From: an uncultured Bacteroidales bacterium
GTDB lineage: Bacteria; Bacteroidota; Bacteroidia; Bacteroidales; F082
Direction: 5' to 3'
Assembly (NCBI GenBank): GCA_900317055.1
Contig: ONFF01000005.1
Location: 186,001-250,000 of the forward strand
DNA: 64,000 nt
Below the pieces are notes generated by a model. It worked only from the letters and a program-made list of their open reading frames with translations, was not told where the DNA came from and did no database searches. This document shows positions 1 to 9,432 of the stretch, piece after piece. A program made the position numbers and the translations under genes. The first letter of the stretch is position 1, and the number at the start of each line of letters is the position of its first letter.

Positions 1-1553
1 AAATCGGACAATACAAAGTCTACATCATCGATGAGGTCCACATGCTGTCGGCGGCGGCTTTCAACGCTTTCTTGAAGACCTTGGAAGAGCCGCCTGCGTA
101 CGCCAAATTCATCTTGGCCACCACCGAGAAGCACAAAATCATACCAACCATCCTTTCTCGCTGTCAGATCTTTGACTTCAAGCGGATTACGGTTGATGAT
201 ATTGCCAAACATTTGGCCTTTGTGGCCCAAAGTGAAGGCGTAACAGCTGAACCAGAAGCCTTGAACATCATTGCGCAAAAGGCCGACGGCGCCTTGCGCG
301 ATGCCCTCTCCATCTTCGACCAAATGGTCAGCTTCTCCGGCAAAAATATTACCTACAAAGATGTCATCGACAACTTGAATGTTTTGGATTACGACTATTA
401 TTTCCAAATCGTCGATCACATCCTTCATGGCAACACGAGCGACATCCTGCTCATTCTCAACGACATCATCAGCAAGGGCTTTGAGCCCCAGCATTTCATA
501 AACGGCTTAGGCAACCATTTGAGAAGCCTCATGGTGTGCAAAGACCCGATTACTGTACAGCTCTTGGAGGTAAGCGAGCAACTACGGCAGCGTTATTTGA
601 CGCAGTCGCAGGCCTGCCCTATGCCTTTCCTCATCAGAGCTCTGGAAATCAACAACAAGTGTGACATTGACTACCGTGCTGCCAATAACAAGCGCCTGCA
701 TCTAGAGATTGCCTTGTTGAAGATGTGCGCCTTGTGCAGCCAGGCCTTGAATATGCCTACTGCGCAAGCACAACCTGTGCAGATGCCGCAGAATAGGCCA
801 GCAATGCAACCCACAAATCAAGCAAATACGGCTGGTGGAATCCCCCCTACCCCCTTAAAAGGGGGAGTGGCTTCCACCAGCCCTTTAACTCAAACGGCTA
901 AGGCTATTGAGCCCGCTGTTACTGCCAAGGGTCCTGAGCCCGTGGTTACCGTCAAGGTCCCTGAGCCTGTCGAAGGGCCAACCACTGCACAAAAACCTCA
1001 ACAGCCTCAACCTACACAATCCGTAAACCCACCAGTTACAGGCGGCGTTTCGACTCCTTCGACAAGCTCAGGAACCGCAACGGCCGCCGAACCTGTTGTT
1101 CGTCCGCGGGGTGCCACGAGCAGCATCAGCATCAACAAGGCCATGCAACAGGCTGGACAGAAAGCCGAGGAAAAAGAAGAAACTTGGGACACGCCGTTCA
1201 CACAAGAGCAACTCACAACAGCATGGGCTGACTTTGTCAACCGATATAAAAATGTGTCGCCCAACTTCGCGGCTGCATTGGGCAAATACACTCCTAAATT
1301 AATGGGCAGCGCCGAAATCCACTTCAGTGTCGACAACCTGCTTTTTGAGCATGACACAGAAGGCATGACTGCCTTGAAACACCATTTGAAGAACAGCCTG
1401 CACAACAACCAATACCAACTCAAGCCCGAGTTGATGGAGCGCCCCGCCGAAATCGAGGCCTATACCGACAAAGATAAGTTTGAGAAGATGGTGGAAGAAA
1501 GGCCGTATTTGAGGACTTTGCAGACGGAACTGAAACTGGAAGGGGATCTTTAG
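1..1553 (+). CDS. dnaX: DNA polymerase III subunit gamma/tau, 5' truncated by window edge
   Basis: This is the clamp-loader ATPase subunit of the replicative polymerase. The frame is open from base 3, so the gene begins upstream of the window and the Walker A region is missing. The first visible residues are IGQYKVYIIDEVHML, the Walker B/DExH region, followed by AFNAFLKTLEEPP and the sensor region ATTEKHKIIPTILSRCQ, all typical of DnaX. Domain III follows to about nt 760. A low-complexity Pro/Thr/Val-rich linker runs from about nt 765 to 1130, then a tau-type C-terminal domain. The linker contains short repeats also found elsewhere in the window (PPTPLKGG, VPEPVEGP and GGVST peptides; separate entries). 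The stop is TAG at 1551-1553. Confidence 0.95.
   Translation, partial: IGQYKVYIIDEVHMLSAAAFNAFLKTLEEPPAYAKFILATTEKHKIIPTILSRCQIFDFKRITVDDIAKHLAFVAQSEGVTAEPEALNIIAQKADGALRDALSIFDQMVSFSGKNITYKDVIDNLNVLDYDYYFQIVDHILHGNTSDILLILNDIISKGFEPQHFINGLGNHLRSLMVCKDPITVQLLEVSEQLRQRYLTQSQACPMPFLIRALEINNKCDIDYRAANNKRLHLEIALLKMCALCSQALNMPTAQAQPVQMPQNRPAMQPTNQANTAGGIPPTPLKGGVASTSPLTQTAKAIEPAVTAKGPEPVVTVKVPEPVEGPTTAQKPQQPQPTQSVNPPVTGGVSTPSTSSGTATAAEPVVRPRGATSSISINKAMQQAGQKAEEKEETWDTPFTQEQLTTAWADFVNRYKNVSPNFAAALGKYTPKLMGSAEIHFSVDNLLFEHDTEGMTALKHHLKNSLHNNQYQLKPELMERPAEIEAYTDKDKFEKMVEERPYLRTLQTELKLEGDL
834..878. repeat. Palindromic repeat inside the dnaX linker
   Basis: Outer arms GGTGGAA (834-840) and TTCCACC (872-878) enclose an inner near-palindrome of a C-run, TTAAAA and a G-run. 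It is translated in frame as GGIPPTPLKGGVAST. It reads like an intergenic-type repeat that has become part of the coding linker. Confidence 0.6.
956..1072. repeat. Two oppositely oriented copies of a 17-bp repeat core in dnaX
   Basis: Core CCTGAGCCTGTCGAAGG is at 960-976. Its near-exact reverse complement CCTTCGACAAGCTCAGG is at 1056-1072. Both are translated in frame, giving VPEPVEGP and STPSTSSGT. The same units recur in frame in the EEP-family gene near 53.4 kb, in the same coding orientation. Confidence 0.65.
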
Positions 1554-1577
1554 TTTAGAGTTTAGAGTTTAGAGTTG
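1553..1577. repeat. GTTTAGA heptamer tandem repeat
   Basis: Three to four abutting copies of GTTTAGA follow the dnaX stop in the 68-nt gap before the M13 peptidase gene. No function can be assigned. Confidence 0.6.
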
Positions 1578-1621
1578 AAGGAACCTTACAAAAGAAATTT
1601 TGAATTACAATACAATAAACA

Positions 1622-3709
1622 ATGAAGAAAAAACACCTTATCGCCATGATGACATTATGTACATTGGCAACGGGCTGCGGAGAGAAAGCAGCAGAAACAA
1701 AAACGGCCGAGCCTTCAAAAAGTGAAAAGCTGGAAGTTGAATCAACAACGGTGTCAGAGATGGTTCCAGCCATCGAGCTGAGCAACATGGACACTACCAT
1801 CAATCCCGCGGAGGATTTCTTCCGTTATGCCAACAACAACTGGCTGAAAAACAATCCGATTCCTGAAGAATACTCCAGATACGGAGCCTTCACCGAGATT
1901 GACCAACGCACTGAGAAGCTGATTCAAGACATCATCAAGGAGGTATCACAAGATACCAATGCCACGCAAGGTAGCGAAGCACAAAAAATCCGCGACTTCT
2001 ACAATGCGGGCATGGATACCATTGCCATCAACGAACGCGGTTACAGCGAGCTACAGCCTTATTTTGATATGATTGACGGCCTCAAAGACAAGGCTGACTT
2101 GGCCGAGCTGATGGGCAAGCTCCATAGCGACGGCATCGGCGGTTTCTTCAACGCCGGAGGTAACTCCGACCCGAAGAATGCCGAAATGGTCATCATGCAC
2201 CTTTACCAAGGCGGTTTGAGCCTCACCGATCGCGATGATTACCTTGTGCCCGAGTCACAAGAAATGCGTGACAAATATGTAGAACACGTCGCTAAGATGT
2301 TCCAACTCACCGGCACAGACGCCATCGAAGCCACCAAGAAAGCCAAAGGCATCCTCAAGCTTGAGACCCAATTGGCTAACAATTCTTTGAGTCGTGTAGA
2401 GATGCGCGACCCTGACCGCATGTACAACAAGCGTAGCCGCGCCGAGTTGCAGAAATCGACACCCAACTTCAACTGGGACAACTATTTCAATGCCGCTGGT
2501 GCCCCTACTTTTGACTCTCTCAATGTAGGAATGCCTGATTTCATTGCCGGCCTTAACAAGATCATCTTCGACACCGACTTGAACACCATTAAGGACTACT
2601 TGAGATGGAAAGTCATCCATGGCAGTGCCTCCATGCTAAGCAGCGACCTCGACGCTGAGAACTTTAGCTTCTATGGCAACTACCTTTACGGACAAGAAGT
2701 GCAGCAGCCCCGCTGGCGCCGCATCCTGAACGCCACATCCGGTTGCCTTGGTGAGGCCATTGGTCATCTCTATGTCGAAAAGCACTTCCCTGCTGAAGCT
2801 AAAGAACGCATGCTGAACCTCGTTGGAAACTTGCGCGTTGCTCTTGGAGAACGCATCAAAAACCTTGACTGGATGAGCGATGAGACCAAAGCCAAAGCCT
2901 TGCACAAACTCGACTGCTTCACTGTGAAAATCGGCTATCCCGACAAGTGGAAAGACTACAGCAAATACGAAGTCACGCCTGAGTCGTATTTCCAAAACAT
3001 GCACCGTTCCATCCGCTTTGAGACCGAAAGAGAAATGGCCAAGATCGGCAAGCCTGTCGACAAGCAAGAATGGTTCATGACACCTCAGACCGTCAACGCC
3101 TACTACAGCCCCGAGATGAACGAAATCGTGTTCCCCGCTGCCATCCTGCAACCTCCGTTCTTCAACATGGATGCTGACGACGCCGTCAACTATGGTGGTA
3201 TCGGTGTGGTGATTGGCCACGAGATGACTCACGGCTTCGATGACCAAGGCCGCAAGTACGACGAGAAGGGCAACCTCAACAACTGGTGGACCGAAGAAGA
3301 CGCTGCCAAGTTCAACGAACGCACAGCACAACTCGCCAAACTGTTTGATGAATTCCAAGTGAGAGGCTACCAAATCAACGGTCAACTCACTCTCGGAGAG
3401 AACATCGCCGACCTCGGTGGCCTTAATGTGGCATGGGATGCCTACCAGATGACTGAAGAGGCCAAGGCCAACCAAAGCATCGATGGCTTCACGCCTGCTC
3501 AGCGCTTCTTCATCAGCTACGGCACCATCTGGCGCAACAACTCGCGCGACAAATTCCTCGAACGCCAAGTGAAGACCGATGTGCACTCTCCTGCCGAAGC
3601 CCGCGTTAATCGCGCCCTTGGTTCAATGCCACACTTCTATGAGGCATTCGATATTCAGCCTGGAAACGGCATGTACATCGCTCCAGAAGAACGCGCAAAT
3701 ATTTGGTAA
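1622..3709 (+). CDS. M13 family (neprilysin/PepO-like) zinc metallopeptidase lipoprotein
   Basis: This is an exported zinc endopeptidase of about the usual length (695 aa). The N-terminus MKKKHLIAMMTLCTLATGC is a lipoprotein signal, with the lipobox ending at Cys19. The peptidase N-domain begins near residue 55 (AEDFFRYANNNWL). The zinc motif is H533-E-M-T-H537 (VVIGHEMTHGFDDQG). The third zinc ligand is E593 in the GENIADLGG motif. NAYYSPEMNEIVFPAAILQPPFF before the zinc site is also typical of M13 enzymes. It is probably surface- or periplasm-exposed and degrades peptides. The 68-nt gap after dnaX and shared strand allow read-through but do not prove an operon. Confidence 0.95.
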   Translation: MKKKHLIAMMTLCTLATGCGEKAAETKTAEPSKSEKLEVESTTVSEMVPAIELSNMDTTINPAEDFFRYANNNWLKNNPIPEEYSRYGAFTEIDQRTEKLIQDIIKEVSQDTNATQGSEAQKIRDFYNAGMDTIAINERGYSELQPYFDMIDGLKDKADLAELMGKLHSDGIGGFFNAGGNSDPKNAEMVIMHLYQGGLSLTDRDDYLVPESQEMRDKYVEHVAKMFQLTGTDAIEATKKAKGILKLETQLANNSLSRVEMRDPDRMYNKRSRAELQKSTPNFNWDNYFNAAGAPTFDSLNVGMPDFIAGLNKIIFDTDLNTIKDYLRWKVIHGSASMLSSDLDAENFSFYGNYLYGQEVQQPRWRRILNATSGCLGEAIGHLYVEKHFPAEAKERMLNLVGNLRVALGERIKNLDWMSDETKAKALHKLDCFTVKIGYPDKWKDYSKYEVTPESYFQNMHRSIRFETEREMAKIGKPVDKQEWFMTPQTVNAYYSPEMNEIVFPAAILQPPFFNMDADDAVNYGGIGVVIGHEMTHGFDDQGRKYDEKGNLNNWWTEEDAAKFNERTAQLAKLFDEFQVRGYQINGQLTLGENIADLGGLNVAWDAYQMTEEAKANQSIDGFTPAQRFFISYGTIWRNNSRDKFLERQVKTDVHSPAEARVNRALGSMPHFYEAFDIQPGNGMYIAPEERANIW

Positions 3710-3720
3710 TCAATAATAAA

Positions 3721-3752
3721 TTGTAGAGACGCAAGATTTTGCGTCTCTACAA
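3721..3752. terminator. Perfect 14-bp-arm palindrome, repeat family 'GTAGAGACGC', likely terminator
   Basis: Arms TTGTAGAGACGCAA (3721-3734) and TTGCGTCTCTACAA (3739-3752) flank a 4-nt GATT loop. It lies between the M13 peptidase stop and the acyltransferase start. A second copy with a different loop is at 54954-54983, so this is a repeat family and not just one hairpin. No strong U-tract follows, so termination is an inference. Confidence 0.6.
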
Positions 3753-3764
3753 TTTCCATAAAAT

Positions 3765-4349
3765 ATGGGATTTAAACAATTCATAGGGAAAACGAGGCTC
3801 AAGCTCGGAGGCTGGAAAGTGGTCAACACCTACCCTAACCTCGGCAATGCCGTTTGCATCGTTGCACCACACACCGCCATCAAGGACTTCTTCATCGGCT
3901 TGGCCTTCTATTGGTCTCAAGGCATCAATTTCAAGGCCATGATGAAAGTCGAGTTCTTCCAATACTGCGGGGGCATCTTGAGTCGACCGCTGAAAAAACT
4001 TGGTGCCATACCCGTTGACCGTGGTCATCAAAACCACCTCGTGGAACAAATGGTCGAGATGTTCAGCCAATGCGAAAACACCCATCTGGTCATCTGTCCC
4101 GAAGGCACCCGCAAGAAGGTAAAACATTGGAAAAAAGGCTTCTATGTCATTGCAGAAGGAGCTCATTTGCCCATTGCACTTGGCTTCATTGATTATAAAA
4201 AGAAGCTCTGCTCGCTTGAGAAAGTCATTTATCCTTCAGGCGATTACGATAAGGACTTGGCTGAGATTTGGGACTACTACCGCTCCAGAAAAGTCATGGG
4301 TAAACACCCCGAACTTTTCAACCTTTACGACGAATACGAAAAAGACTAA
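3765..4349 (+). CDS. PlsC-like 1-acyl-glycerol-3-phosphate acyltransferase family protein
   Basis: A short acyltransferase of the PlsC/LPLAT fold, 194 aa. The HX4D catalytic motif is H36-TAIK-D41 (APHTAIKDF) and the substrate-binding block is CPEGTR near residue 110. AIPVDRG before it is the usual LPLAT block II. The expected reaction is acyl transfer to a lysophospholipid or glycerol-phosphate substrate at the cytoplasmic membrane. There is no clear N-terminal membrane segment, as in other small bacterial LPLATs. The start is the ATG 13 nt after the palindrome. It ends 3 nt before the next gene, so the two are probably cotranscribed. The exact acceptor cannot be told. Confidence 0.85.
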   Translation: MGFKQFIGKTRLKLGGWKVVNTYPNLGNAVCIVAPHTAIKDFFIGLAFYWSQGINFKAMMKVEFFQYCGGILSRPLKKLGAIPVDRGHQNHLVEQMVEMFSQCENTHLVICPEGTRKKVKHWKKGFYVIAEGAHLPIALGFIDYKKKLCSLEKVIYPSGDYDKDLAEIWDYYRSRKVMGKHPELFNLYDEYEKD

Positions 4350-4352
4350 ACC

Positions 4353-5816
4353 ATGATAGACCTGAGCACAAAAATCCACGACAAGTTCACCTTGGAATTC
4401 AAGGTGGGATTCAACACGGAGCAAGCCTCCAAGCCGATGAAATACAGCGACTATGTGATGAATATGTGGGTTTTTGTGCCCAATAGTCTGGACATCAACG
4501 CGGCCAAGTACAGCAAAGACGACTTTTACCGCGACCTCAAGTCGGGCGTCAGACTTATCACCCCATCGTATGAGTTGCATGAATTGGCCAACAACGACGA
4601 GCTGCTGCCCAGCAAGGCACTCACGACCAATTTCAACGACTTGCACGCCGCACCCAACGACACGCTTGACCTCACTCATACCATCAAGATGTATTGCGCC
4701 ATCGCCAAGAGCGCTTTCCGCGACGCTTGTTTTTCAGCGTTACAGCAATCTGATGCAGCTACAAGGAAGGACGCTTGCCTACAATTTTTAGAAGATGGGC
4801 GCAAAGTATTAGAACGATTCCGTGGCCTGTTCAACCAACTGAACGAGGACAATGCCACCGACCGAACCCGGCAGGTCTTCGCTTACGGTGATGAGTTCCT
4901 GAGCAATGTGTTGGAAAAATACACCTATCGCCTTCGCGATGCCATCCGCGTCAGCCATCCCGAGGAATATCCACAAATCGAAACCCGTTTCAAAGAAATA
5001 CTGCTTGGTGAGAGGAATTATCGGGAGCAAAAAGGCTATATATGCGTGAAGATTGATGACGAAAAAGGCAACGAAGACTTCGTCTTCCGCGCCAGCCTGC
5101 TCAAAAAATTCAGTGAGAGTGACCTTTATCTCAACGCCACCAAGCGTAAGAACACTTTCCTAGTGGAGCAGATTCTCTACAGCCTTGCTGCCGGTGCTGC
5201 CATGGTAGTGGCTACACTATCTTCGTTCTTCTTCCAACAACGGTATGGCAACTTTACTTTACCTTTCCTTATTGCATTGGTAATCAGCTACATGTTTAAA
5301 GACAGGCTGAAAGACTGGTTACGACTCATCTTCGCTCGTCGTGTCAGCAGCAAGGTCTTCGACACGCGTACTGATTTCCGCGTCAAAGGTAGATACATCG
5401 GTTGGAGCAAGGACAGTGTCGACTTCATCGACAGCGACAAGATCATCCCTGAAGTCATCAAGTTACGAAGCCGTAATCCGCTCTTCGCAGAGGTGAGTGG
5501 CAAAGACGAGAAAGTTTTGCTTTACCGCAAGAAAGTACAGCTTTGGCCCAGCGAATTAGCCAAAGCTAGCCCTTATCCACTCCGAGGCATCAATGACATA
5601 TTGAGGTACAACTTCACGGAATACACCCGCAAGATGGACAACCCGAGTTTCCCTCTTTCTGGCACTTGGGAGGATAACAAATATAAACCTATCGAAGGCA
5701 AAAAGGTCTATCACATCACCATCATCATACAATGCGTCTACGAAGGCAATGTCGAATACAAGCGCATTGTAGTGCGTTGCGACAGAAACGGAATTGTGAA
5801 TGTAAAGGTGAGCTAA
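4353..5816 (+). CDS. Unknown protein with a central pair of membrane segments
   Basis: I do not recognise this 487-aa protein. The start is the ATG 3 nt after the acyltransferase stop. No signal peptide is visible. Residues about 1-265 are soluble, with charged and aromatic stretches. Two hydrophobic segments at about 272-315 (ILYSLAAGAAMVVATL and FTLPFLIALVISYMF) form a hairpin. The C-terminal 165 residues are soluble and rich in basic and beta-prone sequence (HITIIIQCVYEGNVEYKRIVV). This suggests a cytoplasm-facing protein anchored by a hairpin. Tight linkage to the PlsC-like gene hints at a membrane-lipid or envelope role, but that is only inference. Confidence 0.75.
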   Translation: MIDLSTKIHDKFTLEFKVGFNTEQASKPMKYSDYVMNMWVFVPNSLDINAAKYSKDDFYRDLKSGVRLITPSYELHELANNDELLPSKALTTNFNDLHAAPNDTLDLTHTIKMYCAIAKSAFRDACFSALQQSDAATRKDACLQFLEDGRKVLERFRGLFNQLNEDNATDRTRQVFAYGDEFLSNVLEKYTYRLRDAIRVSHPEEYPQIETRFKEILLGERNYREQKGYICVKIDDEKGNEDFVFRASLLKKFSESDLYLNATKRKNTFLVEQILYSLAAGAAMVVATLSSFFFQQRYGNFTLPFLIALVISYMFKDRLKDWLRLIFARRVSSKVFDTRTDFRVKGRYIGWSKDSVDFIDSDKIIPEVIKLRSRNPLFAEVSGKDEKVLLYRKKVQLWPSELAKASPYPLRGINDILRYNFTEYTRKMDNPSFPLSGTWEDNKYKPIEGKKVYHITIIIQCVYEGNVEYKRIVVRCDRNGIVNVKVS

Positions 5817-5824
5817 TCACTATT

Positions 5825-7039
5825 TCACTCAACCACACGAACTAAACGCACTCCTCGTCCGTAAGAGCGGTTGCAACAGTCCTGCGAATTCAGATTAGAA
5901 TCGAGGAAATACTCTCCGTATGCATAAGTGCTATTAACATACGAACTCGACCAATAATGGCCGTTATTGCCTACACTTTTGACCGAAGTCCCAAAACGGT
6001 AGCCAGTGGCCGGCAGAAAAACCGCACCAAGCATTTCCAATAAACTCCACTCCGAAGCAGTGATGGTATTGCTGGAATAGCTGGTATTATTGGTGTTCGT
6101 TTCACTAAGGCCAAAATAGCTGCTGTTCCAATCGTCAGGCAACAGAATCACGCCATTCACATTGTTCACATTGGCTTTGGCAAAGCGGATTCCAGAATCA
6201 GTCGTACGGGTATCGAAGACATATCCCCATTCATCTTTGCTTAGTGTGCGCCACATATTAGGCTGATTACCTGCATTGGATATGGCGTTGTAGACACCCC
6301 AATCCGCATTAGCGTTTGTATCTGTCAGATTACATGAACCTGCAGGGCCGTAAGATGAGCCAGCCTCATTATATGTTTCCCACGGTTGATAACAATTATT
6401 GCCACAATTCCAACCGCTTGTGCCCCAACCGAACAAATCTCGGTCAACTGATTGGTTGTTGCTGTTCTGTCCAGTGGTTGTACCCAAACAATCCCACTGG
6501 TGCTCAGCAAACTTCCAATATGGAGTGCTGGCACTACCAATGTATTGCAGATTGCCTTGTGAAAAATACACTTGGTCAGCATTATTATTAATGGTGAACT
6601 TGCCATTTATGGCACCTGTTGGGGCCTCGTCAGTTGCAATAAAGACCAACTGATTGCCATAAGCAAGGCCAAAGTCGGAAACCGCATAAGCACGCACATA
6701 ATAAACTGTTCTAGGGGATAGACCTTCAAGCGTGCTGGTAAAGCTACCTATGCCCGTTTCCTCCGAGGTGTGGTTGCCGTCAATGTCGGGATTCGGTTCT
6801 GTGCCCCAGCACACGCCGCGCAGGAACACATGGGTGCCCTCTGGAGCATTAACTGTGCCGCCTAAAACTGCGCTTGTTGCAGTGATGTCGGTAAGTTCAG
6901 TAGTGGTCACTGAGAAAGATGAGGCAAAAACAAGTTCGGTACTTTCAGTACGATTCGAGAAGTACTTGTAACCAAATCCAACACTCAAGCTTGCAACCAT
7001 CATGGCAGACAAGCTCAATAATAATAGAAATCTTTTCAT
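5825..7039 (-). CDS. Secreted fibronectin type III / FISUMP-domain protein
   Basis: A 404-aa exported protein. The N-terminus MKRFLLLLSLSAMMVASLSVGFGY is a signal peptide or membrane anchor. Residues about 45-135 form a Fn3-like domain (TAVLGGTV-type strands, GLSPRTVYYVRAYAV). Residues about 145-404 resemble the Fibrobacter succinogenes major paralogous (FISUMP, TIGR02145-like) domain, a C-type-lectin-like fold: GKFTIN, NLQYIG, LFGWGTSGWNCGN, MWRTLSKDEWGYVF, FLPATGYR, GHYWSSSY, GRGVRLVR. The function is probably adhesion or carbohydrate/protein binding at the surface. It is convergent with the preceding membrane-protein gene (8-nt gap). A paralogous domain occurs at 35.1 kb. No T9SS C-terminal domain is present. 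Confidence 0.8.
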   Translation of the reverse strand: MKRFLLLLSLSAMMVASLSVGFGYKYFSNRTESTELVFASSFSVTTTELTDITATSAVLGGTVNAPEGTHVFLRGVCWGTEPNPDIDGNHTSEETGIGSFTSTLEGLSPRTVYYVRAYAVSDFGLAYGNQLVFIATDEAPTGAINGKFTINNNADQVYFSQGNLQYIGSASTPYWKFAEHQWDCLGTTTGQNSNNQSVDRDLFGWGTSGWNCGNNCYQPWETYNEAGSSYGPAGSCNLTDTNANADWGVYNAISNAGNQPNMWRTLSKDEWGYVFDTRTTDSGIRFAKANVNNVNGVILLPDDWNSSYFGLSETNTNNTSYSSNTITASEWSLLEMLGAVFLPATGYRFGTSVKSVGNNGHYWSSSYVNSTYAYGEYFLDSNLNSQDCCNRSYGRGVRLVRVVE

Positions 7040-7106
7040 TTTTTATCTGTTTTTAAATTAATAATTCCATGCTAGAAATTTGGCTTCGCAAAGAAACAAA
7101 AAAAAG

Positions 7107-9422
7107 TCATTCTATAGCTATCTTTTGAAAAACTTCAATCTCATCTGAGCTCTTTCCAAGCATAATCGTAAATTCTCCTGCCTCTAAATACCAACCTTTT
7201 TCCTTGGAATACACCGACAAATCACGCCACGGGATGAGATAGAAATACACATCGGCAGTCTCACCTTTATTAATATGCACACGTTGAAATCCTCTCAGCA
7301 GTTTAGAGGCCGGGGCAACGCTGGCCACTTCGTCGCGGACATAAAGCTGAACGACTTCTTCACCGTCGCAAGGACCAATGTTTTTGACAGTGCAGGTGAC
7401 TTTGCAGAGGGTGTCGGCCATAGATTCCATCCTACCCACATTCCTCGCATGGAATGACATGGCCTCAACTTGCTCAACTCTCAAATCGCTATATTCGAAT
7501 TGGGTATAGCTCAATCCATAGCCAAAAGGAAACAACGGTTTGGAGGATTCTTCGACATAATCACCCGTAGATGGTTGGGAAAAATAGACAGGTATTTGTC
7601 CCACTGAACGCGGAATAGAAATCGGCAGACGGCCAGCGGGGTTGTAATCGCCCCAAAGGATGTCGGCCAAGGCGGAACCGCCTTCCATACCAGGATACCA
7701 TAATGTCAGCAAGGCATTGGATTTTTCGGCGGCGAGATTCATGTCCAAAGGGCGACCTTGTATGTATACCGTCACGACGGGCTTACCTGTGGCATAGATG
7801 CGCTGCATCAGTTCCTCCTGCTTGCCCAAAAGCTTCAAAGTGGAGCGGTCGTAACCTTCGCCACAGTCCATGTCAGAGATGGACTCATTGACGATGGCTG
7901 CACCTGTTTCCTCATAGCTCGTCTTAAAGTCGCGGGCGGAGGAGCCACCCACAACCAATACCACCACATCAGCGGCCTTGGCAACTTTCACCGCCTCGTC
8001 AATGTTTTCATCACTTTCGTCACGCACAGCACAACCTTTGGCATAAGTCACCTCTGCCCTGCTCTTTTCGCAGATGCCTTCGAGCATGGTCACGATGCGG
8101 TCGGGTTCTTGTGGCGCGGTGTAGTCGCCCAACTGGTTGTACATATTGTCGGCGTTCGGCCCGATGACGGCCACCTTTTTAATGCTTTCGCCAAAGGGCA
8201 AAACGCCATCGTTTTTCAGCAAAACAGCAGACTCCAAAGCCACTTGTTTGGCCAATTGGGCATTATCTTTCGTACCCACCTCGGCTTCGGCCAATGCCTC
8301 GTCAACATACGGATTTTCAAACAATCCGAGGTCGAATTTCAATTGCAGCACATGACGCACGGCGCGGTCAATTTCGGCTTCGGTGACGAGACCGCGTTGC
8401 AAGGCTTCTTTCAAAAAACCACCGTAATTGTAACCGCCCAAGTCAATGTCGACACCTGCTTTCAAGGCTATGGCAGCTGCTTCGGCAGGGTCAGCGGCCA
8501 CATGTTGCGTGGCATAGATAGCGTTGACAGCGTTTAAATCAGAAAAGACCACACCTTTGAAGTTCCATGAATTACGAAGAATGTCTTGCAAAAGCCAACG
8601 ATTGGCCGAACAAGGCATACCATCGATGGTATTGTAGGAAGTCATCACAGTTTTGGCACCGCCTTCACAAATAGCTTTTTCGAACGATGGCAAATAATCT
8701 GTCATCAGGCGATTAGGTCCAACCTCTGCCGTGGCGGCATTGTGTCCACCTTGCGGAATGCCGTAAGCAGCCAAATGCTTCAAGGTGGCGCAGACATTTT
8801 TCTGCATTCCTTTCACGATTGCCGCACCCAGCACGCCAGAAAGATATGGATCCTCTCCCATGGTCTCCTCCACCCTCGACCATCGCGGGTCGCGGGCGAT
8901 GTCGAGGACGGGGCCATAGCCCACTTGCGCGCCTTGCCGACGCACTTCTCGCCCCATTACCTCGCCCATCTGTTCAAGTAATGTGGGATCCCATGTGCTG
9001 GCTTGGCCGATACCCGTTGGAAAAACAGTTGTGCCCACCGCCATGTGACCATGAGGTGTTTCTTCGCAAAACAGCAACGGAATGCCGAGACGCGTGTTTT
9101 CCACCGCATGGCGCTGCATCATATTGAGCAGCCTTGCCGACTCGCGCGGATGCAGGCCCGTTTCCACCGTCTTCCTTGACCAAGGATCGGCACGAAGCAC
9201 GGCCCAGCAGGAGCCGAGCGGCAGCGTGTCCATCATCCCAATGAAGTCATCAGCTAGCCATAAAGAGTCGCCGTCCTTGCCGTAAAAGTTGAAGCCTATT
9301 GGGCAAGTTAGTTGGCCGCATTTTTCTTCTATGGTCATCTGCGATAAGAGCGTCTCGATTTTGTCTTGCTGTTTGGCACAAGAGGACAATAACAAGCACA
9401 CTATCACAAAGAAGGACTGCAT
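7107..9422 (-). CDS. Glycoside hydrolase family 3 beta-glycosidase lipoprotein
   Basis: A GH3 retaining exo-beta-glycosidase (BglX/beta-xylosidase group). I start it at Met 9422, giving MQSFFVIVCLLLSSCAKQ, a clean SPII signal with lipobox LSSC. An in-frame ATG at 9560 would add 46 residues encoded largely by a palindromic repeat, so it is probably not the start. The GH3 N-domain carries RWSRVEETMGEDPYLSG and the KHLAAYG block. The nucleophile Asp lies in GVVFSDLNAV. The second domain carries AVIGPNAD and YDRSTLKLLGKQEELM. A C-terminal Fn3-like domain ends the protein (GEEVVQLYVRDEVAS). It acts on oligosaccharides at the cell surface or in the periplasm; the exact sugar cannot be read. Confidence 0.92.
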   Translation of the reverse strand: MQSFFVIVCLLLSSCAKQQDKIETLLSQMTIEEKCGQLTCPIGFNFYGKDGDSLWLADDFIGMMDTLPLGSCWAVLRADPWSRKTVETGLHPRESARLLNMMQRHAVENTRLGIPLLFCEETPHGHMAVGTTVFPTGIGQASTWDPTLLEQMGEVMGREVRRQGAQVGYGPVLDIARDPRWSRVEETMGEDPYLSGVLGAAIVKGMQKNVCATLKHLAAYGIPQGGHNAATAEVGPNRLMTDYLPSFEKAICEGGAKTVMTSYNTIDGMPCSANRWLLQDILRNSWNFKGVVFSDLNAVNAIYATQHVAADPAEAAAIALKAGVDIDLGGYNYGGFLKEALQRGLVTEAEIDRAVRHVLQLKFDLGLFENPYVDEALAEAEVGTKDNAQLAKQVALESAVLLKNDGVLPFGESIKKVAVIGPNADNMYNQLGDYTAPQEPDRIVTMLEGICEKSRAEVTYAKGCAVRDESDENIDEAVKVAKAADVVVLVVGGSSARDFKTSYEETGAAIVNESISDMDCGEGYDRSTLKLLGKQEELMQRIYATGKPVVTVYIQGRPLDMNLAAEKSNALLTLWYPGMEGGSALADILWGDYNPAGRLPISIPRSVGQIPVYFSQPSTGDYVEESSKPLFPFGYGLSYTQFEYSDLRVEQVEAMSFHARNVGRMESMADTLCKVTCTVKNIGPCDGEEVVQLYVRDEVASVAPASKLLRGFQRVHINKGETADVYFYLIPWRDLSVYSKEKGWYLEAGEFTIMLGKSSDEIEVFQKIAIE

Positions 9423-9432
9423 TACACCTTTT

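Noticed and set aside
2636-3586. Long minus-strand ORF opposite the M13 peptidase
   Set aside because: Shadow frame: the + strand has a full peptidase with active-site motifs.
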